Notes under the pieces: model-generated
Told to the model about the DNA's origin: nothing
Databases searched by the model: none
What the model saw: only the letters and a program-made list of their open reading frames with translations
Assembly (NCBI RefSeq): GCF_965363235.1
Contig: NC_134842.1
Location: forward strand, 31,868,958-31,932,957
Direction: 5' to 3'
From: Mytilus galloprovincialis
Lineage: Eukaryota; Mollusca; Bivalvia; Mytilida; Mytilidae
Length of the DNA: 64,000 bases
Position numbers and translations under genes: made by a program
Shown: positions 22,576 to 35,449 of the stretch, piece by piece
How the letters are laid out: every line of letters starts with the position of its first letter
Position numbering within the stretch: position 1 is the first letter of the stretch

Positions 22576-25500
22576 TCAAACTGTGTTTAAACACTTATAT
22601 AGCATATAAGCGCCTATTAAAGTTATGTATGTTATATGTAAATTATCTGCAGCAGCGATTGGTCCATTACAGAAATTCCCCCGACACATTGAAACACAAG
22701 TTGTAGTTTCACTGTCTATTTTATATTCACACAAAGAATCGTTGCTGGTTTGGATATTCTTCAGTTTTTTTAAAACTGTTGTATTAAACGACCAAGTAAC
22801 ACCATCGCAACATGTTCTGATATACGCTTTCACAAATCCTGAAAATATAGAACATATATAACCTTGACTTGATTTGCATTGTTAATATGCAATTTGATTA
22901 GGTTGTGTTTCATTTATGTCGTCACGTATCCCTTATTAGGGATTTTTAATTGATAACAAACAATGGATATTTTATTGAATTTTTATCTAGAAAACATCGA
23001 TCAGTGGGTTTTTTTGAACTGGATTTTTTTTCATACACATGTCATCATAGAATAAGCGGGATAATTATTATGGTAACTATCGTTATCATTTATCCCTCAG
23101 AAGATGATAATATCAATTATATAATTTCTACTAGGTTAAAACAAAGCAACATTTGAGTGTAATCAGTACTTTTGATAGCCTGCAATTAACAGTAAAAGTA
23201 TGCGAAACACTGGGTTCCACGGAATCCTTATGCATTGAAAAGTCTGGTGCTTTCAATCGAAAACGAGGTTGGTGATCCCATTTTAATTGCATCTTTTCAA
23301 ACCTTTTACCTACTCAAAGAAGATAGTTTTGGCAGATATACATAGAAGAATGTGTCTTTAACTTGCTGATGTATCTGGACTTTTAGCGCGCATGGTGGTT
23401 AATGGTTGTTGAAAGCAAAATCTTTAATAGTTCTACTTTTATACTGTTGACGGATTTTTTTTGTCGAGATCGTGTTGCTCAAACTATAGTTTTCTCCAGT
23501 GTGTTCTCTGGGTCAGTTTGTCTTTTCTTCTTTTGTCTTTCGATCATGGTTTTGTTCATTTTTGTTCTTTTTTTTAATTTCCATTTAGTATCTCCACCTT
23601 TTTAAAAAAACTTATCGACTGTAAAATTATTTGTTTAAAACATACCTCTTGCTTCATATTCCTCTATGCAGCAATAGTTATGTCCAGCCAATACACTACA
23701 ACTTTGTACGTACGGATCATTTATAAAATCTCTCATGAAAGCGTCCGTATCGTTCTTATAGTCATAAATAAGCTTAGTGTGAAGCTCTTCCATCCTGCCT
23801 GTGTTAACCTGACAGTCATTTTTACCCTCTTCGCTGGAGGTGTCTCTGCAGGCAAAGCACATACGAGTTTCACATTGTGTTTCTGAAATATTCAAGACGT
23901 TTGAAATCATTTTTACAACCAGTAAGGATTATTTGGATCTCAAAAAGATTTGTATTGTATTTTGCTCCCGCAATTTCGTTTTGATCAGATTAGTTTTAAA
24001 CCATACTTAAATAGAAGCAGACTTCAGAAACGTTAGTCATCTTTGTTTTTTTTCGACACTCTTTACACATAAACCTTAAAGAACAACCAGCTCACAACTT
24101 ATAATGACTTTAAAAGGCCGTGCCAATAAGCATAGAACTTCATACTGTACAAACATGGAATGTGCAAAAATTTAGATTTTGTTTAAAGTGCTCTTAATTG
24201 ATTCGTTATATCATAAAAAACATTTTAGAGAAAAAAAAAATTCTTCGATTACATCATTACATCTCGTATCTAAGGAAAATGTTTCCTTAGTTACGAGTCC
24301 AAAAAGCGTACCAAAATTAGACAAAAATCAACACATTTGCAGGCTACCTACAGCAAAAGTGTGACTAGGAGTGTGTTTGTTGTTAAAAGTATAAAGTAAG
24401 GTTACCACTGCAAATCATATAAAACATTTTTATCAGTGATGATGCTTTTGTAATACGTTGCTATGGCAACAGGAAAATGCAAAGGAATTCAAATTTGAAA
24501 TATAAAGGAATACGACCTGATTTGTATCATATAAATACAAAATTCTGGACTAACAGTGATATGATGTATTATGTAATCCTAATATTAAATATCGATACTG
24601 TTCATTGAAAAAATAAAATTGGGTAGACTCTTAAGAGAATTTTTTTGCTGACGGTTTCAAAAATGCCTTTTTCGCCATTTCTTCTGAGTTTTCTGAAGTG
24701 TGCCAGATATAGGGTGAAGACTTGAGATGACCTGGCGTCACCCTACTACTTATCTACTAACATTATTACACTGTTTTGTTTCATGTTATAACTGTTTATA
24801 GATGGAGTATGCCAATTATCAAGTACTGGGGACTAATAAATGTGGATTCAGGGTTTGAAAAAAAAAGGGGGGGGGGGCTATTTTATTTTTGAAATTGGTT
24901 TAAAATGTCTAAAAATTTTACCATATTAATGGGCATTTAAAATTCACAATTTTAACCCTGTTTTAATTCACCAACCCTGGTTATGCCCCTCTAATGTAAT
25001 ACTAAGTCCTGAATTTCATAAATGATTTTGATTGTTTTAAATATCAAGTTCATTTATTCCAACCTTTCCAATTACACAAATGAGAATGTTTTATATGTTC
25101 AACAGTTGATAACTTTACAGAGTTGGTCTGATTAGAATTCACTATAATTATTGATCTAACTTCTTTTTCTAATTAACGCACCCACAACATCCTATTAAAA
25201 TAACCTAAATGTTAATTATTTGCTTTATTTCAACTATGGTCAAGCATCTTTAATTCAAAACCTGTTGATTTTTAAAATCAGTCAATTTACATGGTATTTG
25301 CTGGAAGTTTCTGAACCATTTTGGTTCGAAATTTTACACTATTGTTCAAGACTAGTAGGGTTAAACTTGTAAACAAATTACCCCCTCACCTCACACATAA
25401 GGTAAGTGCCTGTCCCAATTCAGGAACATGTGATTCAGTGGTAGGCATTTAGTTGAGTTAATGTCTCTTTGACAAACACCCCATTTTCATACTCAATTTT

Positions 25501-28500
25501 CAAAGTCTGCCATAAATATTATTTCTTAGTTTATAGTTAAAGCCTAAATAATGCATGGGTTTTCTAATTTATTTGCTTTAAATATTTGTTCATGCTGCTG
25601 GTTTTTAACATTGTTTATAGCTTGCTATAGAGAATGGGGTTTGCTCAATGTAGAAGGTTGTAAGAAGATCAATAGTAGACACATCAGATTTTGGTATTTT
25701 GTGAGTATTTGTCTTATTGGCAATTATACCACAACTCCTTATTTGAGCTCATCTAAAACACACAAAAAATCTGTCATTTTACTGACTCTTCTCTCATTTT
25801 ATAACTGATATATATCAATGGAAGGAATATACCTAAAACTTAAACTGCATTAATGTTGTATCTATTGTATTAGTATAAAGAGGTAGGGGTAGAAGCGGTC
25901 CTCATTCCGAAATCAATAAATCCTGAGGTCCCAACTTTAAATTAATTTAAATCCCGACATCGCAAAATTAGAAAAAAATATTCCCTCATCCCGAAAGGGT
26001 AAATCCCGCAATCCCGAGCTTAATCACACCTGAACCCAAACTAGACCCAAAGTCCCGTTGAAGGTCCTATCTCCTCGGGTTTTCCCCCCATCAGGGACGG
26101 TTTTGAATACAAGTATTGTTAGGTCAAATTTATTCCAATATCATACATTCTTTTCTATTCATGTGATGTCTCTAATTTCTGATGAATTAGCTCTTAAAAA
26201 ACTCTGATTTAAATATATTTGCGAAGAATATAAACTTTTCATCAATGCCAACTCGAAAGAACATTGATCAATTTTGCGGGACAAGGTAATGCAGAGATTG
26301 ATCACCAAAAAAATTACAAATATGAATAGATTGTCAATCATTTATGGAGTCCCTTAAGTGCCATGTAAATGAAATAGATATTTTCTTTTAATCTGGTGCA
26401 GACCAGTTTGAAAAATCGTGCCGAATTTATACTCGTGCACAACTTTTAAAAAAAAATGCTTCGCCCATAGCAGCCTGATACGACCACTGAGGTAAAACAC
26501 TGAACAGTTGGTGCATTTTTGGACACACTATTGAAGTTTGATACAGTTTGAATGGATTGTGATCAAGTTTTTGACATAATATAGGTTTCTGACACATAAT
26601 AAATGTGGCGAAAGATCTTAAAAATTTGAAATAGGCAAAATCCCGCTTACATGTTTAACCCCACCGCATTATGTATGTATGTGCCTGTTCCAAGTCAGGA
26701 GCCTGTAATTCAGTGGTTGTCGTTTGTTAAAGTGTTACATATTTGTATTTCGTATTTTTTTGTACTTAAATGAGGCCGTTAGTTTTCTCTTTTAAATTGT
26801 TTCACATTGTCATTTCAGGGCCTCTTATTGCTGACTATGCAGTATTGACTTTGCTCATGGTTGAAGGCCGTACAGTGACCTATAGTTGTTAATTTCTGTG
26901 TCACTTTGGTCTCTTATGGAGAGCTGTTTCATTGGCAATCATACCATATCTTCTTTTATTTTTTAACTTTTATACAAACTATTGTTTAATTTTCAATTAA
27001 AGATTTCTTGCTATTGCAAAATACTTTGCGATCAGATATTTTTTTGCTTATTGCGCAATACTGTGGAATTGAACAGTTCTTGCTATTGCAACAACTTGTG
27101 TAATTGAAGATTTTCTGTTATTTGGTAATTTTACTATGACGCAATATGTGCAATTGAAGATTTATTGTGCAATACTGTAAAATTGAAGATGTTTTGCTAT
27201 TGCGCAATACAGTGTAATTGAAGATTTCTTGATATTGTGCAACATTGTAATATTGCGCAATACTGTGCAATTCAATATTTCTCAATATTGCGCAATACTA
27301 TTCAATTGAAGATTTCTGACTATTACGAAAAACTGAATATTTTTATATCTATAAATCAGAAATGATCAATGGGAAAAAACAAAAAATATATGACACCCCC
27401 ACCCCCCTAAATTTTTTTTCAACCCTTCTTGGGAGTTATTACCCCCAAACTTTCCATTGATAGTATGGTACCTTGTGCTAGAATTACAGAGATATCCAAT
27501 CAACTAAATAAAAGTAATTGTCAGGAAAATGCAAAAAAAACTTCTTATTGTCCCTTTTTGGTCCCCGATTCTTCTTTACCTGATGGTACCAAAAGCCCGA
27601 AATTCAATCCCTAGCTTACTATTTTGATATTGAACCATCTGGAAAATTTCATAGAGATCCATTCTCTTAAATCAAAGTTACTGTCCGGAAAGCAAATGTG
27701 TCTTCTGACGACGATGACGGCGACTAAGACGACATCATACCAATATACGACGCCAAGAAATGTTTGCAGTCCTTTAAAAACTAGTGACCACGACTTTCAA
27801 ACAAAGTTGACTGATTCAATAAAGATGAGTGCACAAGTTTGAAAGTCGTGCGAAATATTTTTGAAAGTTATGCACACAAATTTTTGAAACTTATGCGCAC
27901 AATTTAAATTTGTTAGGATGACGTTAGACGTCATGTACATTCTTTAAAAAGTCGTGTGCACCAGTTTTAAAGTCATGCACACGAATTTTCAAACTGGTGC
28001 ACACCTGATTAAATCTACAGCAAACAAAATATTTATATTTACATGTCACCTTAATTTCACTTTAATTTCTATTTGAAATGACAACCCTACAATAAAGTCA
28101 ATTGAGTATTTTTGTTTACAATCTTATCTGACAGAGGGAGGGTTGATACAAGCCATTATTTAAACCCTGAAATTGCAGAAAAAAACATCAAAGTAAAACT
28201 ATACAAGTCTATCAAAAGTATAATAACTTTATTGATAAATCAACAGGCTATGCAGCATTGAATTTTAGACCAAATTTGCTTTTATTTGGCACAGATATTT
28301 AGCAGGAGCTATTTTTGTAAAAAATTACAAAGTTTACTAAAAGTGTGGAAAAACTTTCTGCAAAGGCCAATAACTCTTTATGGGTCAATGGCAATTAGCA
28401 ATTGAGCGGCAGTAATTCAACATCGGTTTGTCTATGTAATTTGAAAGGCCATATCTCCATGGCCAATTTTGGTTATGTTGACTTATTTTTAAATCTTACT

Positions 28501-31500
28501 TGTATTATGACTTTATTTTCGAATGCAGAGGGCCGAAAATATTTATGGTCACCCTCTCCTTTAGTATTGAAAAATCAAAGAGAAGTGTTTTTAGGGCATA
28601 CAATACAGTTTTGATCCAATATTGAAATTTTGATGAAATTTGCATATTTATTAATACCAGTCCTGATTAAATCAAATATGTAATAAAATATATACCTTCA
28701 TGTGCTACTTTTTGAGTAAAATAAGGTCGCAATTTCAGATGTTTGCACAAAATTTGGATTTGTGGACTTAATTTTCCATCCAAAGAAATACATAACTTTT
28801 TTTTATTTTAAATGATAAATACAAGCTGTTTTTCATTAAATTATCTGTAATTTCTGTTTTATAAAAAAAATCTTTAAATTCATGATTTTTTTTAAATAAC
28901 TCATATTTATCAAATATTCATGAATGTAGAAAAAAACGCATTTTGCTGTTTATTTATTAAATTTAAAAAAAATGCATTATTGACACTTTCTTGAAACTTG
29001 ATACAAATAATCTTCATACAAACGTTATTAGTTTGAATGATAAAAATCAGTCGAATTATACATCTTTTCCCGATATTTCCCAGTTTGACGTCGCGAAAAC
29101 AATATCAGCGTCAAATAAATGTTACCTCCCCTGTAACTATATCGTATGCCATTAAACTTGGATCTTGGTCCAGTCACAACTTCCCACAAGAGCCTATGCA
29201 ATTTTTCGCGTATTGCTGTTTCAAAGAAAGATTGAATGCATAAAATCATCGAATAAAGTTGATTCTTGTTGAATTATCATGAAATAATATAATTTAATTA
29301 CGGGTACCACATGTGGAGCAGGATCAGCATTCTCTTCTGGAGCACCTGAGATCACCCCAAAACTTTTTGTGGGGTTGGGGTTGCTTAATCTTTAATTTCT
29401 GTATTGTGTTTTATTAACTATTGCATGTTTGTCATTTTCGTTTAAAGCCATGGCATCGTTAGTTTATTTTTGATTATGAGTTTGAATGTCCCTCTTTTAC
29501 ACCACATATGCTGGTTGCTATGCAATAAGTAGTGTTACATAAGATATTTTTCAATATAAGATCATTATGCACATGGTGCATAATTGATCTTTTTATGTTA
29601 GTTTAGTTTTTATCAGGTATTTATACTTTTAAATTGTGCTTGTTATCCACGAATTGAGCGTTGGTATTTTAAAGTATCAGTTGGTTACTAGGCATTTATG
29701 TCATGAATAAGTGTTACTAAGGAGAGTTTCGCATATCTTAACGCACAATTTGACTGTTATTGTGTTTTATCTTATCACCAGCAGGCTTCAAGTGACTTAT
29801 TTTGTACATTTTTGTTAAAAATCATCATTAAATATTTTCAGCCTCAGTAGGTTGCTATTCAAAAAAGATGGTTGCCATGGAGATTTTATGCATACTTTTC
29901 TACTCAATTGAAAACACCTTTATGTGACACTTATTTTGTCAGTACAAATTAAATCATATGTGCGTTTTTTTTATGATAGTGACCCCTTTTATGTGACGAA
30001 ATTGGTAGTTTTTGTACAAAATTGCTTCCGAAAGAGCATAATGTTGGGTAGCTGCCACCAATAAAAATTCAAAAGTCTACCCAATTTTATTTTTTCTTTG
30101 AATTATATGATAGTCATTCATTTTTGTCAGTACCATATTTTATATTATATACATCTGGATTTTTTACAATTTTGACCCAACAATTGCTTATTTTTGTGTA
30201 ACATTTATAAACTTGAACCCTTTGATTTTCCTGTAACCATAGCAACCATAAATAAACATTTTTTTAAGAAAAGATTTTTTTTAGCTTATAATTTTAAGGT
30301 TATATAATTGAAATATTTACTTGCAATAACCACTATTCTTTATTCTGATATTATATTTCATGTCGGAATATCCTGTTTTTTACCTCAAATAGTGTCTCAG
30401 ATTCACTAGTTTCTATGGTAACCATTATTTAACTGTCAAAAAAGGTTTTTTTCCTCACAAATGATCGTTATTGTTTGTCGTATGATCTTTTAAGACTAAG
30501 ATGTTTATCTTAAGCTAGGTTTGATGAATTTTAATTTTTTTCACTTTCCACCTGAAGCTCTATGCTTATTGGCACATCCTCTTAAGTCATGCTATCATTT
30601 CATTTAGTTAGTCATAATGAACTTATCATGCTTAACAATAAAACTGGGTCAAAGTTTTGAACCCCTTTCCCCTTTATTAAACTTTTAAAATCTTTCAGTT
30701 TATATTTATAGATTTTGCAGCATTTTTTTTTCTCAAGTAAATTACTCTTATTAAGTGTTATTTGGTGGTTTTTTTCCTCTGAAGAATAAATGATTTCGAA
30801 GATTTATTTGAAAAAAAATATAAAAAAAAATGTTAGTCCAAAGAGTTGGATGCAACATTGTCGATTACTAAAGGATTGTTGCTAATTAATAATTTTTTAT
30901 GTTTACAATTTTTACATTAACCTTAATCAAAAGCACATAATCTTCCTCTTGTATTTACAAAGTATGGAAATAACTGCAACATATTTAAGTGTGAACGTCT
31001 ATGTGATATTTTTTGATTACAAATTGGCATACAGATTCCATCCAAGAAGTTATGATTTTTAGAATAGCTTTTTTTGAAGATTAGTCTTTTTTACATGAAT
31101 ATGCATACAAAATAAAAGATAAAACAATAAAATGGATAAGATATACATAAAACCAGTATAATTTGCATTTAAAATCCACAAACTAACATATAGCAGTATC
31201 AAATGTGATAACGTCTTTGTTACAATTATAATCATTTGAAAAGAACAGATTTTTCCACGTAGTGTTATTCTTGGAAGTTGTATTGTTTTTATCGTAGTTT
31301 ATTTTTAGTGCATGTGTAAGCGTGTATCATATAGAATAGAAGATACTTTGTTCTTACCCAATGGGCACACAAGGTATAACAATTAACTATAAAACAAGTA
31401 CAAAAGCTAAAGGAAAAAAGTACTCGACTGAAAGAATATGAATGTAACAAATAAAATAACACACATTACACACAAAAAAACTTCTTACATGTATAATTCA

Positions 31501-32123
31501 TTCTGATGAATTCGTATTGTACCTATTGCAAAATGCAATAATAAATTCATAATATGATGGATAAATTTTATATCAATTTTAAAGCCAATGAATATATACT
31601 CACAAATTATAAAATTATTAATACACGGAAAGAAGAACTGTTCCTCCTCGTTTAAATGGCTAAATATTTTCACTATAGGGAACGACGTTTTAACTTCAAA
31701 AAAAGGGGGGAAGGTTTAGTGTGTTTACCTAAAAAATATTCTGATCACCAATTTGATGAAGCAATACAATATTGTGGTCAAGCAGATGACAAAAAAAAAA
31801 AAATATTCTGAATCCAGATTTTCCCATACCTACATAATAGCGTTAAATTTTGAAAACAGACATTTGAATGATAGCTTCAAAAAACTGAAACAAAATGTTA
31901 GTGCTTTGTGCCAAAATACATTCTGACTCGGACAATTTCTTTTATCACATTAAAATCGTCCTCTTACTAAATTTCTTTAAACAGCGTGGTGATATTTTTT
32001 GCTATCATCAAATTATTTGTACAATCATGTACAGAACACTTAAATGATCGGTTCGAAATCCCAAAACTTACCGAAAATAAGAACAACGAAAAATAGAGGT
32101 CCTACGATCCAAACTAGCTTCAT
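22576..32123 (-). CDS. Ly6/uPAR (three-finger) domain protein, secreted, probable GPI anchor
   Basis: Three exons with matching phases (1 and 1): 32123-32072, 23882-23646 and 22838-22576, encoding 183 residues. Exon 1 is a signal peptide (MKLVWIVGPLFFVVLIFG). Exon 2 opens the domain with QCETRMCFACRD and ends near QSCSVLAGHNYCCIEEYEARG. Exon 3 holds RTCCDGVTW, CEYKID and the diagnostic CVSMCRGNFCNG terminal cysteine-Asn motif. A small-residue site (GPIAAAD) and a hydrophobic tail (ITYITLIGAYMLY) follow, as expected for GPI attachment. The three-exon layout (signal / finger 1-2 / finger 3 plus anchor) is usual for the family. Likely an extracellular membrane-anchored modulator. The ligand is unknown. 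The first intron is 8.2 kb and repeat-rich. A decayed duplicate of exon 2 lies downstream. Confidence 0.85.
24113..24660 (+). repeat. Left arm of a long inverted repeat in Ly6 intron 1
   Basis: Blocks 'gtgccaataagcatagaact', 'ttgctatggcaacaggaaaa' and 'aaataaaattgggtagactc' recur in inverted order at 30020-30590. The two arms are about 0.55 kb, diverged and 5.4 kb apart. Confidence 0.6.
25870..26095 (+). repeat. Interspersed repeat family B, copy 2
   Basis: Matches 5373-5590 and 54765-54990: 'gcggtcctcattccgaaatc', 'tcccgaaagggtaaatcccg', 'aatcccgagctt', C-rich end. Confidence 0.65.
26675..26970 (+). repeat. Interspersed repeat family A, copy 2
   Basis: Well preserved: 'atgtatgtgcctgttccaag', 'cattgtcatttcagggcctc', 'gaaggccgtacagtgaccta' and 'cattggcaatcataccatat'. 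Lies in Ly6 intron 1. Confidence 0.8.
26990..27340. repeat. AT-rich minisatellite with 'ttgcgcaatactgtgcaatt' units
   Basis: About ten imperfect units of 30-40 bp, each combining 'attgaagatttctt', 'gctattgc' and 'gcaatactgt'. Intronic (Ly6 intron 1). Confidence 0.75.
27760..28020. repeat. Degenerate direct repeats 'gtgcac..gtttgaaagtcgtg'
   Basis: Six or so imperfect copies of 'tttgaaagtcgtgc' alternating with 'gtgcacac' in 260 bp. A related fragment lies at 26395-26445. No coding frame. Confidence 0.5.
29395..29515 (+). repeat. Interspersed repeat family D, copy 1
   Basis: 'tgcatgtttgtcattttcg', 'aaagccatggcatcgttagt', 'gagtttgaatgtccctc'. A second copy lies at 52140-52325. Confidence 0.6.
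30020..30590 (-). repeat. Right arm of the long inverted repeat in Ly6 intron 1
   Basis: Inverted counterpart of 24113-24660, ending 'gctctatgcttattggcaca'. Either two opposite insertions of one repeat or the long terminal inverted repeats of a single 6.5-kb element. Confidence 0.6.
30975..31570 (-). repeat. Ly6 intron-1 block, parental copy C
   Basis: Shares ordered blocks with the duplicated copies A and B at 16.3-18.3 kb ('ttacaaattggcatacagat', 'aaataaaataacacacatta', 'cttacatgtataattcattc'). It lies 0.5 kb into intron 1, immediately after exon 1. Confidence 0.6.
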
Positions 32124-32198
32124 TATGACGACATCCTAAATTGACAATTCGAAGAAAAACGCGGAGCCGGTAGTGAATTGTTTCGAATCACTAGTTTT

Positions 32199-32208
32199 CA
32201 TAAATATA
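32199..32208 (-). promoter_or_regulatory. TATA-like box upstream of the Ly6 gene
   Basis: Minus strand TATATTTATG, about 76 bp before the ATG. That would leave a 5' UTR of roughly 45 bp. A motif match only. Confidence 0.3.
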
Positions 32209-32486
32209 GTACAAACGTAAAAATAAACGTAAACATATCCTGTCCTTTGTAAAAAAAAAATAGATACAGAGAAAGGTATTATTTCTTGTATAATTTTCTG
32301 GGTGTAATTGCGTAGCTAATAAAGTATAATTTCTGAAATTAATATAATCCGCTGTATTGACGGTAGAATTCTTTTTAATTTATTTGTTGTATTAAAATCA
32401 TTGAAAAAAGAAAGAATGTGAACCATTCCGACGACAATAGGAACATAAGTAAATGTACATACATACAGACAAACAAACAAACAGTA

Positions 32487-34490
32487 TACGAAGACCTAGG
32501 TGCATTTTGTATGTAAATACCTTATGGTACGAAGTTTACATCTGCCATATCTACATTGTCCTTAACCTCATTTTCAGTATCTACTTACAACAAAATACCT
32601 TCGAGATATATAAAATATCTAAGATATGAATTTTTTGGTTCAACAAATAATAAAAGTGAAATAGTTTAATAATAATTAACTTTTAGCAGCAAGTATTGGT
32701 CAATTATGACAAAGTAAGCTATGAAACATTAATTGATAATGAATTATTAGCTTGCAAGTGAAAAATTCGACCTCATTGAATCCTTATTAATGTGAACTTC
32801 AATTTGACCCCTTAGCTAGCGATGGAAACCACATCAATCGTGCGTAATAAGTCTTTTAAAGGAAAAGAAAATAATGTCAACATTGAAACTGATTTAAAGG
32901 TAAATTATTTGATTGACTGATTCGATCGACAAAAAAATCGTTCTTATATACAGATAAAAACATTAAAATATATTTTAATATGAAATTAAATAGTCCTAGA
33001 CAAATACAATTACACAATTTTGCTTAATCTATTGATATCGATACCTTACATGGTCATCGGAGGTTTTACGAGGTCAACTCATATTTATTTAGAAGGTGTT
33101 TAGACTTAAATACACACGAAACGAATCTACAATATATCGAACCCATGCTTTGAAAACGATTTTAGACTTTAAATAATTTGAATACATGTTTTACATTGTT
33201 ATAAATAACATATGAGAACTTGAATCAAATCGGTGAACATGAATTTGACAGCTAGTGTCCATTTAAGTGAAATAGTCACTTACTATAAGTAAAAGGATAA
33301 CTATATTTGGTATATAAGTTCATTGTAGCGTATATATATGTCCGCCGAGTAGCGTTCAACTGACCTTGGCCTTCTTCCATGGACTAGTGATCAAGTTTAA
33401 AACTACGAGGTCATCTCAGTATCTCATAGAATATGAGCATGATGTAGCTTATATTCGGTGTATGAAATGATTCTGAGATGTTAATGTCGGACAGGCAGAT
33501 TTCATTTGACGTTGACTTTAATTTCATGGTTCATTGAATAATGTTTATTTTCTATCGTTAGTCTTCTTGTCAGATATTTTAAGCAATAGGTCAATTTTAG
33601 TTCTTATATGAAAAGATTAAAACATGTACGTGACTGTAATGGAGGGTTCAAAAGACCTTGGATGTATCTTCATGGTTCATTGGTTAATGATATGTTCTGT
33701 TATTTTGTCAATTTATCAGATACTATAGAGCAATAGGTCAACTATATATGGCTTGTGGAATGATTGTAAGGTAAACATGTTTGTATGCATGGTTCATATG
33801 ACCTTGACCTATTCTCATGATTCACTTGTCAATATTGTAGTTTGGTCTGTTTCTCATGAACTGTTATCGATAGGGCCATACTAGTGGTGTATTGAAGGAT
33901 TGCAAGGTCTACATATTTGTCTAGCATTGTTCTTAAGGCCTTGACCTCATTTAGATGATACATTGATCAATGTTAAGATTTTGTGGTTAAATCTGTTCCT
34001 CATGTACTTTTACCGATAGGGCCACACAAGTTGGTGTTTCTAATGCAACAACGTTTGTAACGTTCATTTTGATTGGATAACGTTACTTTTTTACATGGCA
34101 TCAATTGCTAGACAAACATGTAGACCTTGTAATCACTCCATTTAGGAGATAACTGTATTGTATTTTAAGCTCCGACGGCATCAATTGGGGATTTGATGGT
34201 CGCAAATACCCGTTTACTGTCTCCGCTAACGCGTCGCCAGTAAACTTAATTTCAGCCCATCAAATACCCAATTAATGCCGTCGGAGCTTAAAATACAATA
34301 CAGTTATCTCCTAAATGGAGTGATTACAAGGTCTACATGTTTGTCTAGCATTGTTCATATGACATTAACCTCATTTTATTGATTCATCGATCAATGTTAA
34401 GATTTTGTGGTTTGATCTGTTTTTTTCTGTACTTTTAGCGATAGTACCTTAATTTGTGTGTGGGATGATTGTAAGGTGAAACTGTCTGTC
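32487..34490 (+). repeat. Diverged array of the 130-bp units of the 1.06-kb repeat
   Basis: Begins with 'agacctaggtgcattttgta' and 'taccttatggtacgaagttt' (compare 11888-11945). It continues through many decayed units with 'gaccttgacctcattt', 'caataggtcaactatat' and 'ttgtaaggt.tacatgt'. The terminal hairpin is absent and a palindromic element interrupts it at 34102. Confidence 0.65.
34102..34354. mobile_element. Near-perfect 250-bp foldback element
   Basis: Arms of about 95 bp: the left arm 'agacaaacatgtagaccttg' through 'tttaagctccgacggcatca' is mirrored on the right. The loop holds 'cccgtttactgtctccgct' and 'gtcgccagtaaac', themselves a small inverted repeat. The arms extend into the host repeat sequence, so the insertion created or duplicated flanking sequence in inverted form. 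Confidence 0.8.
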
Positions 34491-35317
34491 CTTATTTTTT
34501 TTTTTAAATATAGAAATTATGTACCACTACTGACCCTGACAGTGTCATCTACGCACGGAGTAGTTTTATTTAGTTTATACCAGTTTGTATAACCCCTATT
34601 AAGATTTGTGACTTAAAAAATGTCAGGTTACTATTTAAAACTTGGTTCAGTAATGTTTTTATAACATTAAATTGTGTACAGATGAATTTGAAAACAACGT
34701 ACGTATTGCCTTAATACAAAAAGTTTTACTTCTACCGAGCAAGCCCGATCCTACCTAACATCCATTTTTGTACTGAGTTTACTTTAATCAAGCATAAACT
34801 AGTATATGGTAATTTTTAACAGCAAGGAATATAAAGCTAGGTATATGTACATTCTGTTATGAGGAAGAGAAAACTCTTAAATTAGTGTGTATTATTATTA
34901 TAATGTGACTTATATATCATGCTTAACGGTAGAACATTTAAATTGGATCTGTATCGTAGTCAACTCATACTTAGATTACTTCTAAGTTCGAAAAAAAAAT
35001 TTGAATATATACTAGACATTATAGGTAAACTTTTTGACAGTCCCGATCTTACCTTAACCTCGTATCAATTGTTCATAGGTCAAGTTTAAGTCTTCGTTTA
35101 GGACATTTTAAAGACACTATAAGGAAAGTGTCAACTGCAGTTAGTTTTGGAGTGTTTGTTATGTGTGTTTGGTTATTTGGCAGTGTTCATCTGACATGGG
35201 CTCACTTTTATTGATCATTGATAATGTTAAGTTAATATCATATCTGTAGTGAAACTTTTGATCATATTCATTTTCAACAGAAAACTCAAGCAGGCTAGAC
35301 ATCTTAGCGTGTCCACT

Positions 35318-35440
35318 CGTGTTTTATTTGGCCTTTTTAACGGTTTTTTATTCGAGTGTCTCTGATGAGTCTTATGTAGACGAAACGCGCGTCTGGCGTT
35401 TATACAAAATTTAGTCCTGGTATCTGTGATGAGTTTATTT
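35318..35440 (+). mobile_element. Hammerhead-bearing repeat, fragment D
   Basis: 3' third of the family ('tttatttggcctttttaacg', ribozyme motif, 'ttagtcctggtatctgtgat'). Confidence 0.75.
35356..35399 (+). ncRNA. Hammerhead motif, near-canonical
   Basis: CTGATGA, GTCT-TATGT-AGAC, GAAA and ACGC/GCGT are intact, and the cleavage triplet is GTC. Helix I (GTGTCT/TGGCGT) has a T-T mismatch next to the core and several G-U pairs, so cleavage may be weak. Confidence 0.8.
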
Positions 35441-35449
35441 ATAGTGTTT

